Below, piece by piece: positions 1 through 11,480 of a stretch of 64,000 nt of DNA (the first letter of the stretch is position 1; each line of letters starts with the position of its first letter). Source of the stretch: Viscum album (taxonomy: Eukaryota; Streptophyta; Magnoliopsida; Santalales; Viscaceae); contig OY728153.1 of the NCBI GenBank assembly GCA_963277665.1, forward strand, positions 274,262,250-274,326,249, in the 5' to 3' direction. The notes under the pieces were generated by a model. That model made no database searches. It had not been told where the DNA came from and saw only the letters and a program-made list of their open reading frames with translations. Made by a program: the position numbers and the translations under genes.

Positions 1-719
1 GTCGTATAATATTTATACATCATATAAACCGTGATTCTTCTAAAAATTCCATATTTAGTTGAAAATCACGTAGCATTGAAATTTAATTATTACACGTCAT
101 TAATTTCATTTTCATGATGTGAATTTGTTTCATGGATCACCCTTATCCAATCTACAATGAATTTACCGACTGTACAAGATGTGAACCAAATTTACATGTC
201 GTGAATTCCACTTACACGACATGAACTTCCTACAAAAGCTATTTTGTTGCTCTAGCCTCCATCAAAAACTTATAGAACCTCCCTAGAACACCTCCAACCA
301 CCAAAATTGGCAATGTAATAGACTAATAAGGCACGAGCCATTGCATTCATATAAATCTAGAAACTCTCACTTGGATTAGATTTATATATACTAGTTATAA
401 TTATATAATAGGTGATATTATGTCGAGTAGAAAACATGAAATACATGATAGATAATATTGAGTAATCATAAAAAATCATATCTATCATGTCTAACTATTT
501 ATAAGGATTTTGAATCTTTTAAAGATTCATACCAGGTAATACGGGTAAACACCCCGTTTTGGAGTTCTCGATTTTAAACCACTTTATTACTTTACCAATG
601 TATGTGTCCAGACTTAGTCCAACAAAAAATTTAGATCTATATTTTTAGATCTTTATACCCAATATATATTAATCTTCACCCATTAATTTCATTTATAAAT
701 ATTTACCCAGCCACACCTG
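1..719. other. AT-rich non-coding stretch
   Basis: No coding similarity is visible on either strand. A perfect 9-bp inverted repeat, CATGTCGTG at 195-203 and CACGACATG at 215-223, lies among several looser copies of an ACATG-TGTGAA-like motif between about 95 and 230. This resembles subterminal motif clusters of DNA transposons, but no terminal inverted repeat was found. Around 350-500 the sequence is simple AT-rich DNA. Confidence 0.5.
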
Positions 720-908
720 GATCATCTTTTTTCCATGAACTATTTCATCACTCATGTCTACAGGGAGACGAATTCTGTGGCAGATGGTCTTGCAAATAAG
801 GGCGTCAATGGCATTGACTTCTTAAGGTGTGATGTGATCCCTGATGACCTTCTCCCTTTTATTCCAACATTGAGAATCCTGATTTTATCCATTAATAAAC
901 TAGTGTAG
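720..908 (+). pseudogene. C-terminal piece of a plant LINE-type RNase H (RVT_3)
   Basis: Reading in the frame that starts near 729, the translation contains MNYFITHVYRETNSVADGLA (from 735). This is the hallmark C-terminal segment of the plant RNase H family found at the end of LINE ORF2 and in related host proteins (general form HIYREGNxxADxLA), including the last catalytic Asp in VADGLA. It continues through a ...DDLLPFIPTL tail to a stop near 908. The start of the domain is missing, and a copia remnant in the opposite orientation begins right after it. The residues missing here match those present on the minus strand at 53,514-53,640 and 6,431-6,641. It may therefore be the displaced end of the same LINE, or an independent fragment. 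Confidence 0.75.
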
Positions 909-1345
909 TTTACACATAATAAAAAACTCATTTAGAACTTAAAAACCTTCAGGTTGTATTATATACACATCCTCAACTAAATTCCTATCATGAAATGTGG
1001 TTTTGAAATACATCTGATAAATATCATAATCAAAGTGAAATAATTTGGATAACAAAATTGAAATGGAATTTATCATAGAAAATGGGGAAAGGATTTTTTC
1101 ATAGTCAATACCTTGAATTTTCATGTAACCATTTTCCAACAACCATTCTTTATAGGTAGAAACTGTACTATATATGTTATTTTTCTTAGGGAAAACCCAC
1201 ATACATCCTATGGGTCTTACCCATTAAAGTGAATCTACTGAGTTTCAAACTTGATTAGTATATATAGATTCCATGTACTTTAACCATTTCTCATAATCAA
1301 AATTTTTAATGGCCTCCTGGTAGATAGTTGGTTCATCACATATGA
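909..1345 (-). pseudogene. copia reverse transcriptase, N-terminal part
   Basis: The best open stretch (1202-939) reads WVFPKKNN, then GYMKIQGIDYEKILSP, then HFDYDIYQMYFKTTFHDRNL and VYIIQPEGF. These correspond to the copia RVT_2 landmarks (WVFKxK, KGYxQxxGIDYxETFSPV, QMDVKTAFLNGxLxEExYMxQPxGF). In the catalytic motif A the usual QMDVKTAFL has become QMYFKTTFH, so the first catalytic Asp is lost. Upstream, 1,345-1,203 still shows a broken linker (YEKWLK, RPIGCMW) before the domain. The YxDD motif and everything after it are absent, so the enzyme cannot be active. Confidence 0.85.
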
Positions 1346-1349
1346 ATGT

Positions 1350-2310
1350 TACATCATTATCAATCTCCCCAAGAAATCTATATCTCTCAGTTTCCTAATG
1401 AATCCTACCAAGAATTTTAGGTTCTTATATAATTTGAGTCAGTTATTCTTCCACAAGTCTTTTTGGAACCAAATCAACATCATTCTCATGAACTCTTTCT
1501 ATTTATTAGTCTTAAACTTATCTAAGTTTATCTTTAATTCCACTGAATACTCTATCCATGTGTTTTATCTCAAGGAAAAAACCATCTAAATCCATAGACA
1601 CTTTGATTTTAGTAGGATTGTGGAAATAATATCCCACAATTTTCTTAGGTTGACCAATAAATAAGTATTTCTTTGACTTAGGTCCTAGATATTCAGAATC
1701 CTATTTTTGTAAGAGTTCCTCACAACATGAAATATTATAATATAAATTATGAGATATTTCCTAATCCATATCTCATATATTTTTTTTACGACTACATCAG
1801 ATGTAATACTGTTAAGTAGGGATGAATGTGTCTTCAAAGCATAACCTCAAAATGTAATGGGAAGGCCACACAGAATCATCATTAATTGTACCATGTCTAA
1901 AAAGTTATATTTCACTTTTTAGACACACCATTCTATTGTGGAATTCCATGAGGAGTGGGTTGCGAAAAAATTACACAATATCTCAAATATCTATGAATTA
2001 TTATCTTAAGTATTCACCACCTTGATTTGATCATATAATCTTAATACTCTTTCCTAGTGGATTCAATACTTTTTTCAGAAACTATTTGAACTTTTAAAAA
2101 GTTTCAAACACATGTTTCATCAAAAACACATATACATACCAACTAAAATCACCATTAAAAGTAAAAAAGTACCTAGGACCACTAATTTATTGAGTTCTAA
2201 TTGGCCCACGTACATCACTATGCATAATATCCAATGGTTCACTAGTCCTCTCAATTTTTCTCCTAGAAGGAAATTTTTTCATTTTTTCAAATAAACAAGA
2301 TTCAAAATTT
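1350..2310 (-). pseudogene. copia integrase core and linker, degenerate
   Basis: On the minus strand, 2,300-2,150 gives a GAG-pre-integrase/integrase start (PLDIMHSDVRGPI, compare the usual LELIHTDVCGP). 2,080-1,980 gives IRSNQGGEYL (compare LRSDRGGEY). 1,975-1,790 gives TPHGIPQ-stop-NGVSKK, then FLDMVQLMM, LPITF and ALKTHSSLLNSI, matching the copia TPQQNGVAERRNRTLLDMVRSM region. A tail at 1,780-1,350 fits the linker before RT (FIGQPKKIVGYYFHNPTKIK). Many in-frame stops and shifts are present. The order and spacing leave little doubt about the family, but the protein is dead. Confidence 0.8.
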
Positions 2311-2689
2311 ACAAATGATTCAAAATTTAATTATTTTAAAAATATATCTCTATGAAGTATTTGAATTTGTTTTTCATTTATATATTTAAGGCAAAAAATA
2401 CTAAAGATTGGTAGGATTATAATAAACCTTGACATTCTTGTTCTGAATGTTATAAACTATATTATCCATTTTTAAAATATTTAAACCATTAATTATATTC
2501 AAAATCCCATAAAACATTTCATTCTTATATATATAATTACTCTTGTCCTTAATAATGAATAAAAGTCTCTTTTTATCCATAGAAGATACAAAAATAAAAT
2601 TTTTATTTATGGCATGAAAATATAACAGTTTTCTAATTCTAGGATTAATCCACTTGGTAAAATCAGATCATAAATGCTGACATCTAATA

Positions 2690-2860
2690 CACCAACTCTT
2701 TCTCTATCATCTATATAAATATCTACATCACTCTTTGATCAATTCTTTCATATCTCCGAGTCTGTGCTTGTCAGCACAAATGTGTAATGCACACCTAGTA
2801 TCTAATACTGATGAGTCAAAGTTAAAGAAATTGATCTGTATAACATTCACATTTAGGGAA
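2690..2860 (-). pseudogene. copia aspartic protease relic
   Basis: The minus strand around 2,815-2,735 reads SILDTRCALHICADKHRLGD, the counterpart of the copia protease signature WxLDTGCxSHICxDxxxL. The catalytic Asp of LDTG survives but the following Gly has become Arg (LDTRC). It lies just upstream of the GAG-pre-integrase region, as expected. Stops flank it on both sides. Confidence 0.65.
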
Positions 2861-2900
2861 TGGGAATTCTTCCCCTTGAGAACACATCTCAATCCTAGAT

Positions 2901-4990
2901 ACTAATTTTTAACTTTCTTATAGGTCACACCTATTAATGATCTCAAAATGATTAATGTGATATATATCATAATCTACAAAAAATACATATCATTGGGTGA
3001 GTATCATGTTTTATATATTTATCTTAAGGACATTAATGATAATTCTCCCACTAAAATTGATTAACCCATACATCACATCCTTTCAGTGAGTCTAGATCTA
3101 GACTTTACTAATATATGACCCCACTTTCATATGAAATTCAATACTTATGTTATTTAGGTAGGGATTCATCCCAATCACAACATTTGCGAATATTGTATAG
3201 TTTAGTGAATAAACTTTTATCCACATACATCATATGTAAATACTCAACTCTATTCCATTGGTATGCCAACCCTTGGGGTTTCCTATCTAAGTGTAACCTA
3301 AATTAAATGAAAAATAGGCTAACAAAGGACAATCTCAGGGCACCCCTCTTTGGTGTGAAACCACCCTAGAATATTCCAGTGTACCTATAAATTTATTTCC
3401 TTACAAAATATAATATAGGGGAACCCCTATTTGGTGTGAAACTACCTAGTTATATGACCAAGGTATTGTCAAGTTTTTCTTTTGGAAGGAATATCATACA
3501 TATAATTTTAGGGGTTTTATTTTAAAATTGTCACTAATTTAATATACATCATATTCATATTAAATTCATAATTATTACATTTTATTTAATCATTATCTTA
3601 TCTTGTATAATACCATTCTTTTTATTCATGCTTCAAACAATTTATTTTTTGGAATCCTTATTCTATCCACTGAATTAATGTGTTCACACCAGATTAATCT
3701 ACAACTCTTTACACAACCCATAATATGTGTTAATAACCCAAAAATAAAAGTCAAACATGTTCATACATATTTTAATTCATAATATACATATCGTACATGA
3801 ACTATTTAGTTAAATGAATTGATTTATATGATATTTATACTCTCCACATGATAAGCTTAGAGTGATAGAAAACCAGCCCGATTCTTCTTTTTAGAATAAG
3901 GAATAAGCCTTCAGAATGATAGGCAGACTGACCCTAAGTCCCACTTTCTGGGGAGACTTTTCTCAAGAGATAATTTAGTTAATGATATCTATAAAACCTA
4001 ATATGAACAAACTAAGCCTAATAACCAAATTAAATATAATAACTTCAATTACAAATTGAGGTCAAGGTTGATGAAAACTAAATTTTATAGATTCATAGCC
4101 AACATAGAATGCAAGCCTGTATCTCTTAGAAATAGTTTAATAATTAAAATAAAGTGTATAAATTAATAATATAAACAATTTATAACTAAGAATAAATCAT
4201 GTAATAATCTTTAAATAAATAAACAATTAAAATATTTAAACACAGGATAACCATTTATGATTAGTTTATAAATAAATCTAACTATAAACTCTTTTATGAA
4301 TTAACTATCATTATAGACATTAAATAATTATAAATATGAATTATTTTATAATCAATCTAATATTAACTCTTTCATATTTATTTATTATATGTAATTTTAC
4401 TTCATTATTTAAACTTTTAATAATATTAATCATGTAAATAGTTTTTCATTTGGTTTAAATAATTTCTTCAAGATAAAGATCCTTTTAATTGAAAAAACAT
4501 AAAATTAATTATTTATAAACAATTCATAATTTTAAATGTCAATTTATTTATATTTTGGCCTCAATACCTAATTATAATCCTCTATAAATTATATTTTATG
4601 ATTTGTAAATAAAAATTTTATTACATAATCATAAAGTATGACACACAATAGGGTAAAAGCTATTTTAAATATTAACATTTAATGTTTAGGAATATAAATG
4701 TTTTATAAACATATATCTAATTAATTATAAACTATTTATAATTAATTAATTTATAAATTCATTATAAATTATAATATTCCATAATACCTTTTATTGAAAC
4801 TTTATTTTCATTGGACACTCGGGATCAACAATAACTTCAAGTCATGTTCTTTTAAGGAAATTATCATTTTCTTGTAATGGGTTCCCTTTTTCGCAATTTT
4901 TAAAATAGGTCCTTTATTTTTTATGTTCAATAAAGGGGTCTTGACCCTCGAACTTAAAAAAAAAATTAAATGGTAAAATAATTTTTTGAC
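2901..4990. other. AT-rich non-coding region, possibly copia gag/LTR debris
   Basis: No convincing coding similarity. If the copia remnant once had gag and a 5' LTR, they should lie here on the minus strand, but I could not recognise them. Two imperfect direct repeats of about 27 bp share the core TTTGGTGTGAAAC at 3,341-3,369 and 3,422-3,448. From 4,140 to 4,790 the sequence is almost pure A/T with no motif I can interpret. Confidence 0.45.
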
Positions 4991-4996
4991 ACTTTT

Positions 4997-5392
4997 CTAC
5001 TTACCCTTACACATAGCCCCATTTCATGTAATGGTAATATATAGTAACCTTTTCACAAACTTTCTGTGTAAAGGTGATCTGAGGTAAGAGCTAATGTGTA
5101 AAGGTATTCTCTACTTACCTTTACATAGAAGTCTTAATGTAAGGGTAGATTGGGTGAACCTTAAAAAAAACTCTTTTATATAAGGTAAACCTTAAAATTT
5201 CTTATGTTGCATATAGGTAAACATTAAAGACCTTTATATGGAGCGTTATTTACCTTTACTTGAGAATACATGTAAGGGAAATAAGTTAATGAACCTTATG
5301 TGGAATTTTATACGTAAAGGTAAAACTTCATTACATTTATGTGAGATGAAGTTGCCTTTATGAAATTCAAGGTATCTATGTAAAGGTAACCC
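4997..5392. repeat. Cluster of short inverted TTACCTTTAC / GTAAAGGTAA motifs
   Basis: About a dozen variants of a 10-12 bp motif occur in both orientations within 400 bp, for example TTACCCTTACAC at 5,001, GTGTAAAGGTGA at 5,066, TTACCTTTACATAG at 5,115, TGTAAGGGTAG at 5,137, TTTACCTTTACTT near 5,250, CGTAAAGGTAAAA near 5,313 and GTAAAGGTAACC near 5,378. Short motifs repeated in direct and inverted orientation are typical of the subterminal regions of CACTA and similar DNA transposons, where transposase binds. No terminal inverted repeat or transposase of a second element was found, so the assignment is inference. Confidence 0.5.
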
Positions 5393-6430
5393 GTTATTCA
5401 TTGTGTTTTTATGATTTATTATTTTCTTAAAAACTGGTAGATAAAACACATTTAATCCTTAAAGACACCTTCTCTAATACCACTAAAGGATTTTTTGATT
5501 ATATAATGATATTTGGAAGTGTAAAAAAACCCAAAAACATTCTAATATATCTCAAAGAAATTAAATGTATAAATAAACAACAAAAATAGATCACACATGT
5601 ATCACATGTGTAGTATCCTCCATCTATCTTGTTATGTGATAATGCCCTGTAGAATATCACATAGAGCATTTGATCTAATATTACCACCTCCAAGGGTGGT
5701 GCACTAGCTGCTGGATCTCGATCTCAATCAGAGGACTCCCATATACATGGATTTATTGTAGCGTCTTCACATAGGGTGATGGAAAAGAAATAGGAAGGAA
5801 GATAGATTATAGAAAATTTCATTAAACTAATGATTAAAATCACCACCAAATGAATGTAATCAATCAACACCCAAAATGAGGAGAAATTATTCTATTTTAT
5901 AGGTAATATATAATGCCTTAAAACATGTATACAATAAATATGATATTATCATATAATATCCATGATATGAACCACATTTTTTAAGGAATTAAATGATCTT
6001 AATGAAAATATTTTAATCCACTATTAATGGATTAAAATAAAAGTAAAATGTGTGGGAAAGGCGCTGTTACCATTCATGCATCATATTATTGTGAAAAGCT
6101 GTATATTATGAATCATATTCATCATATACATGATCATATTCATACATCATATGAATATAATATAATTTCATTTTATGTCTCATTTATATATAGTATCTCA
6201 TAATGTATACTAGCATACTACATGAATCACATGCATGTGTTCTATATGCACATGTATAATGTGTATGTTTATTTTATTGAAAATACAACTAGACATCACC
6301 CATCACATTTGATGAATGAAAATGAATCAAACTATCACTCAAACCATGAGACCAAGTTTATTCATGACCATCAACCACTTATAAATTTAATCAATAACCA
6401 TGTTATTTTCTAAAAAAGGCATGTGAAATA
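5393..6430. other. Non-coding stretch
   Basis: Short open frames on both strands show no recognisable domain. The part from 6,060 to 6,250 is rich in CATATGAATCAT-like words but has no clear period. Nothing here supports a gene or an RNA. Confidence 0.5.
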
Positions 6431-6641
6431 ATAATATATATCTCTACCATCTATGCCAAACAATTAAACTATGTAGAATAAAGTTACCATGACACATTGT
6501 ATGACCTCTTTTGACTAGGTTAACCATAAGAATTAAGTCAGTCTCAATCCATAAATCACACCAATTTAATCCCGACGCATGCTTCACCACATAAATAATA
6601 TCCAAAGTCTCGGCCTCAAAAGTAGCGTGTGATCCAAGGAA
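6431..6641 (-). pseudogene. LINE RNase H (RVT_3), middle part
   Basis: The minus strand from 6,640 reads LGSHATFEAETLDIIYVVKH, then GLNWCDLWIETDLILMVNLV, then a tail to about 6,437 with one stop. It carries the RNase H landmarks FEAE (second catalytic acid) and LWIETD (third catalytic Asp) of the plant RVT_3 family. The preceding part of the domain is at 53,514-53,640, on the far side of the CACTA element. The two halves meet in one frame when a 3-bp target duplication (GAA at 6,639-6,641, CAA at 53,514-53,516) is removed, so this is one gene split by an insertion. The C-terminal ADxLA segment is not found next to it on this strand. Confidence 0.85.
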
Positions 6642-7005
6642 AACTACTGGAAAAAAATATTTTGAACTTAGTTTTCTTTATTTATAAAATTGATTTTTAA
6701 CTCTTGTTGATGAAGGTGATGTTAAAAATAATAGTTTCAGGTATTTTTTTTTGAAAACCAACATCAAAACTTCTAGAAAAGAGAATTTATATGGATTTTC
6801 CATGTCGGTTTTTTGGAAAAACTAGCATTGAAAAAATATTTACACGATAGTTTTGGATTAAAAAATGACATGGAAAGTGAAAAAAAAATGATTTTATTTA
6901 TCTTTCCATGTCATTTTTGATATAAAAACGATATGGAATGATCTGAAAACAAATAAATTATATGTTTACATCGGTTATTTATAAAAACCAATGTGTAAAG
7001 ATGCT
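6642..7005 (-). repeat. CACTA 3' terminal repeat and subterminal motifs
   Basis: The TIR begins at 6,642. Inside it are repeated words in both orientations: AAAACCAACATCAAAAC near 6,756, CCATGTCGGTTTTTTGG near 6,799, CCATGTCATTTTTGAT near 6,905 and ACATCGGTTATTTATA near 6,968, ending in AAACCAATGTGTAAAG. The ACATCGGTTTT / AAAACCGATGT pair is typical of plant CACTA subterminal regions, and the same words recur at the other end (53,390-53,513). Confidence 0.75.
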
Positions 7006-8330
7006 TTGGACGCCATTTTTGGGTACAATAAACATCTAAATCTAATATTTTTCACATTCCCTAGAGATTATGGTATAGACTGATATGGAAAGTACTATTT
7101 TTTAATAAAATATAGAGAAATACATTCCCCAAAACATGTGAAAAATTTTCAAGTACAAAAAATGAATAAACCAGAAAACAATTTTCTAAACACTCATTAT
7201 TTAAAATTTAATTAAAATGGAAAAATATACATAAAACCTAATCTAAAAATTAACCCTTTCTAAAAAATAGTTCTAAAACAAATTTTGAATTTGGTTAAGG
7301 TCCTCATCCACATATGATGAAACATCATTGAAAACCTACAATAATAATGAATGTTATAATATTAGAAAATATAATATATTGATATAAAACATAAAATTAA
7401 TAATTGAACTAAACCTATTAAATTCAATTTTCATCATAGTTGTGATGATCTTAATGATGAATCTTAAAACATAAAAAACACCTTACAAATTTAATTTTTA
7501 TTATTAAACTTAATTTATGAAAAATTAAATTGAAAATAAAAACCAATATATATATATATATATGTATATAATAATTTTTTTATCTAATGTAAAATTTATT
7601 TAACTATATTTTCAAATATTTAATTTTTTTTGTCTTTTGTATCAACAGGTGAACATTGTTAAACTTTTATGATTCCATTTATTTTATATATCAACTAATA
7701 TATATATATATATATATAATAAAATTTAAGATTAAGGAACATATAGAAAAGAATCAAACTTACTTTTTTAATAATTTTCCAAAAGTTTTATGAACTCCAC
7801 CTAATAAAGAGAAAAACCAATATACTGCATATTAATGTGGGAATAATATGCCTAACATACAATGTCCAGTATAATATAAAATTTTATAAATTGATGAAAT
7901 TATAATAAAATATTAGTTCATAATTATATTAGTCTTCTAACACATCATGGAATGAAAAAAAAATACCCAATATATATATTTTCTAGTCTTTCACATATAT
8001 ATGTAACTCTATCATCATTATTCAGATATAGAAAAACTATTGAAATGTATTCTGGAACCATAAAAATATAAATTATAGTTATATAATTTTTAATTAAAAC
8101 GGTATTGAGATACATAATTAAATGATTAGTAAATTAGTTCACTATAAGTTATATTTATTTAAAGAAAGATAAACAAAAAAATAAAATTTACTTATATGAA
8201 AAAAAAAACTACAACATAGGTACCATGGGATGATAAAAAAATAAAATTATCCTTGATATATTTTTTGATTATTCTTAATTCATAGTCTCTTCCAAATATA
8301 TAATCTATCATTGAAAATCATAGAAAATGA
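7006..8330 (-). other. CACTA non-coding 3' region
   Basis: AT-rich sequence between the subterminal repeats and the end of the second CACTA gene. It holds two TA microsatellites (about 7,540-7,570 and 7,698-7,720). No domain was recognised. Confidence 0.5.
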
Positions 8331-8340
8331 TCTAAGAAAG

Positions 8341-8810
8341 AAGAAACCTGGATAATATTTCTTGCCCATCAGGAATCTCAGAAGTATCCAAAGGTGTTGG
8401 TTCTGGAACCGTTTTTTATTTTTTACTAATTCCTTTGATTTTAGATACTCCTATATAAATTTAATATAAAAAAAATTATAAGTAATTTTTAATAAAATTT
8501 AATAAACAACACATACCTCACGTGCTAGGTGATAAAGAGAACTAACTGGGTAAGGTAAAAAATGCCCCATACAATCTCCAACTATGGTAGTCCCCTCTAT
8601 AGGTAATGGAACTATAGAATTTGGATCAATAATATCATGTTTAGTTACTATTACCCGATCCAACTATATCGGTTGTTGATATACATAATACCCCAAAATA
8701 TGTACTAATATATATGCTAAAAATTGTACATGGGGATCCCCAACATACAACTTACAATAAAAGGTCAGGTTTGGATATGGAGGCAGATGATATGAGTAAG
8801 AAGGCTATGT
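8341..8810 (-). pseudogene. C-terminal part of the CACTA second ORF
   Basis: The minus strand reads CKLYVGDPHVQFLAYILVHI from about 8,750, DPNSIVPLPIEGTTIVGDCM at about 8,625, then GHFLPYPVSSLYHLARE to 8,518, and TVPEPTPLDTSEIPDGQE at about 8,410-8,355. The pattern C-x-L-x-VG ... VPLPxEGxxxVGxxxGxFxxxP is characteristic of the C-terminal part of the plant proteins that accompany TNP2 in CACTA elements. It lies downstream of the Ptta/En/Spm domain at 9,486-9,990, as expected. Introns or decay interrupt it (a splice-like break near 8,510) and at least one stop is present. Confidence 0.6.
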
Positions 8811-9485
8811 ATGTATTATCATCTTTTCAAACATTGACTACATAATTAGTTTAATTTGATCAACCATTAACTATTTTAGTTCTTACGCCTCATCTTTCAA
8901 GGAATCCATTTCTGTGTCTCTCGATTTCATACTTAGAAGAACAAAAAATATCCTAAGACTAAAACTCACCTAATATCCTCTTACTTGGCCAAGGTTTTAT
9001 TGATATCCTAAATTAGTATCTATATTTTCCATAATACCTTAAAGTATAATATTACCCTATGTTTATTTCTCCTGAAGTTCATACAGAAATGATATATTAA
9101 AATAGTACAGAAATTATAATAATTTAAAAAATACTATGATTCAAGAAAAATGAAAATTTTATTTCTTATAATTATATCAAATACTTATTTAAAATAATAC
9201 ATAATAAAATTTTCATTTTTTCCCATTCCTTACATTTTCCATTTTCCATGGAGAGTGGGTGGAGATGGAGAACCAAAATAGACATTTCCTAAGCCTCCAC
9301 TAGATTTAGATATTAATTCATAAAATGTTCTGTTATCATTTTCTCATCTAGTAAATGATACGCTCCACTTGATAAAATATATGGGTATACATTATACAAC
9401 TATATATCTTGGTGAGATCTCCAAGAGGCCTATTATATAAAAATAAATGAACAATTAATCAATTATAGAACAAAAACTTTTATGA
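8811..9485 (-). other. CACTA interior, no domain recognised
   Basis: Lies between the two recognisable parts of the second CACTA gene. It is probably intron or decayed coding sequence; I see no readable motif in it. Confidence 0.4.
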
Positions 9486-9990
9486 CATACAATAATTATC
9501 ATACCATGAATATGCTTCATCACGTCGACTAGCGACAAATTTAGTTCATGTATCTACATATAAAAACTCATACTTGAGGCATGGGTTTTAATTATGTAAC
9601 TTCCTAAAATATCTCCATCAAATTGATAATAAATATAGAAACCTCTTCTTAATTTATTTCATTTCTTGAAAGTTGAATGTCATCTATAGTTGAATATATT
9701 ATTTATTAGTCATATGAAATATATAATATTTAAATAATGGGATACAAATAAATCAATTGAGATATTTTAACCTTAATGACTTCCAAAAATAATCTTTCAT
9801 TATCTTATCTAGGGACTTCCAATCAATATATAAAATTTTAATCCTATAATGGCTCTAAATGGAAATATAACTCTAAAAATGTATTGCATTTGGGCCTACT
9901 ATCTTATTATTATCATCAAATTCAATATATATCCTCTGATCTACATAATAAAGTGAATGTTTTGGGAAACATTTAATCTCGATCCTACCA
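9486..9990 (-). pseudogene. Ptta/En/Spm-type transposase domain (second CACTA ORF)
   Basis: Reading downwards from 9,960: QRIYIEFDDNNKIVGPNAIH, then HYRIKILYIDWKSLDKIMKD and YFWKSLRLKY, and further on NPCLKYEFLYVDT-stop-TKFVASRRDEAYS near 9,500-9,580. The W-K-S-x-D...K-D...W-K segment followed by xxKYxFxxxxTWxxFVxxR matches the plant transposase family Ptta/En/Spm (Pfam Transposase_24-like). This is the second protein of many CACTA elements and is thought to help TNP2 recognise the ends. It has several stops. Confidence 0.6.
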
Positions 9991-10739
9991 ACTCCAGGAA
10001 TAGTCTTTTCTAGAGAAAAATAAGAAAAATCCATTGTATGAGGCTCACTAGTAGTCTTATAAATAATTTTGACAAATTAAAAATTTACTTTCATTAAAGA
10101 ATTTAATTATTAAACATTTATTAAATGAATAATGTGTACACATACCTTGATAATTTTTTCTACCACTTTGTATATCATTTAAATAGATGAATGTAATGAT
10201 ATTATGTATAACTGTATATTATTAAAAAAGTGAATATCTAAAAAAATAAATACAAAAATATCCAAGTAAAAAATAGTGTTAATACATGTGTAATTTTAAA
10301 AAAAAATTATTTCATGATTCTTAACCACAAAATATGTAACTTAAAATATTAAATACAAACATTAATTAAAATATTACAAAAAAGATCATTATTTATAAAT
10401 TTAAATATCAAAGTTACAAAAAAATGTTTTTATATGTGTAAATTTCACCAAAACATAATGATGTCCGTTTTTTAAATAAAAAATGTTTAAATAGAACTGT
10501 TGAAGAAAAGATTTAACAAAAAAATCACAAAAATCACAAAAATATATACATTTAAACATTCAAATTAAAAATAGAGTTTCAAATGTGTAAATTTTAAAAA
10601 TAAAATAAAATAAAAAATATTTACCTGAATAATTAGTAGAGTAACAGAGTGTTTTCCCATTTCCCTTCAACATGATAATTTCATATAGGATGGAATATTT
10701 CTATATTTTAGTTATTTTTATCATTATTAAATCACATAA
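9991..10739 (-). other. CACTA intergenic or intron DNA
   Basis: AT-rich sequence between the DUF4216 part and the second CACTA gene. No coding motif was found. Confidence 0.45.
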
Positions 10740-11480
10740 TATATGAATAAACCTCACATAAATATATAATATCATCCATATCCTCATCACTAAAATTAAT
10801 TCCATTCCTTTGAAAAAAACATACCACTGATCATTTGATGTGTCAGTGACATCAAATATCTTCTTTTCATGTGTTTCCATGATAAATGGTCCCTCATTGA
10901 AATTAAATCTTATCAAATTAAAAAGTTTAAATCCACAATCATCATGTTTCACACCACTGTTTCTATCAACCGAGTTACAGTTAAACATTGCTACTCAAAA
11001 TTTTGTACAATAAATTTCTCATTTATCCTCAACAATTTCAAAATATGTTGTTGATACATAAATTGGGTTTTTATATTTTTCACTCAAAAAATTAAGTGCT
11101 TTAGCAATAACCATTAGCCCACTATTTTGAATGATACCCTTATTATCCTGATTTTCTGTGTAAATTGTGCAACCATTAATATCAAAACTAGACCATGTGA
11201 TCACATGAAGACATAGAACCCCTGCTAACCAATTCAATGTTTTTTATATAGATAAATTAATGTTTAATTTATCTTTACACAATGGAAAAAATATATTTTT
11301 ATTCTCAATTATCAACCAATTTTCATTTATTTTTGGATATCACATCATTAATCGAACAATATGTGATGATATATTGGTTAAACCTCACCTATTTTGTTCA
11401 AAATTTATAAATGTTCCTACATCACTTCATCATGTGGAATTAAATTTAAAATTAATTAATGAATCCCTATAACTTCACTT
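10740..11480 (-). pseudogene. CACTA DUF4216 region (C-terminus of the TNP2 protein)
   Basis: From 11,237 the minus strand reads FDINGCTIYTENQDNKGIIQ then NSGLMVIAKALNF and NPIYVSTTYFEIVED. This matches the DUF4216 start (YDINGYxFxTxxxDxxxxxQNSGVxVxA...NPIYGxxxFYGVIxEI). The next frame (10,988-10,740) reads FNCNSVDRNSGVKHDDCGFK and FNEGPFIMETHEKKIFDVTD, the usual FxCxWxD...GVKxDxYGFxxVNFNxxxxxxDPFILAxQAxQVFYVxD. The upstream piece (11,480-11,260) keeps traces of the AHxYVLNNxxEVxPY segment. Frame changes around 11,020 and 11,250 break it. DUF4216 is a standard companion of TNP2 in plant CACTA proteins. Confidence 0.8.

Larger units (their letters stand above)
909..2900 (-). mobile_element. Degenerate Ty1/copia retrotransposon remnant
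   Basis: Reading the minus strand from 2,900 downwards gives a protease, then GAG-pre-integrase and integrase, then reverse transcriptase. PR-IN-RT is the copia order and separates it from gypsy (PR-RT-RH-IN). All parts carry stops and frameshifts. The element is cut off inside the RT near 909, shortly after the YIIQPEGF motif, where the plus-strand RNase H piece begins. RNase H and the 3' LTR are therefore missing. I could not define the 5' LTR, which should lie above 2,900, nor find a primer-binding site. It is an old, dead copy. Confidence 0.8.

Noticed and set aside
1398..2294. Plus-strand open frames across the copia remnant
   Set aside because: The copia integrase and linker are read on the minus strand here. 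The plus frames have no similarity to known domains.
5478..5500. CCACTAAAGGATTTTTTG as a CACTA terminus next to the TTACCTTTAC cluster
   Set aside because: The orientation is wrong for an element whose subterminal repeats lie to its left, and no matching end was found.
5499..5693. Minus-strand open frame of 64 codons with several Cys
   Set aside because: No recognisable domain, no neighbouring gene structure and a length common by chance in this composition.
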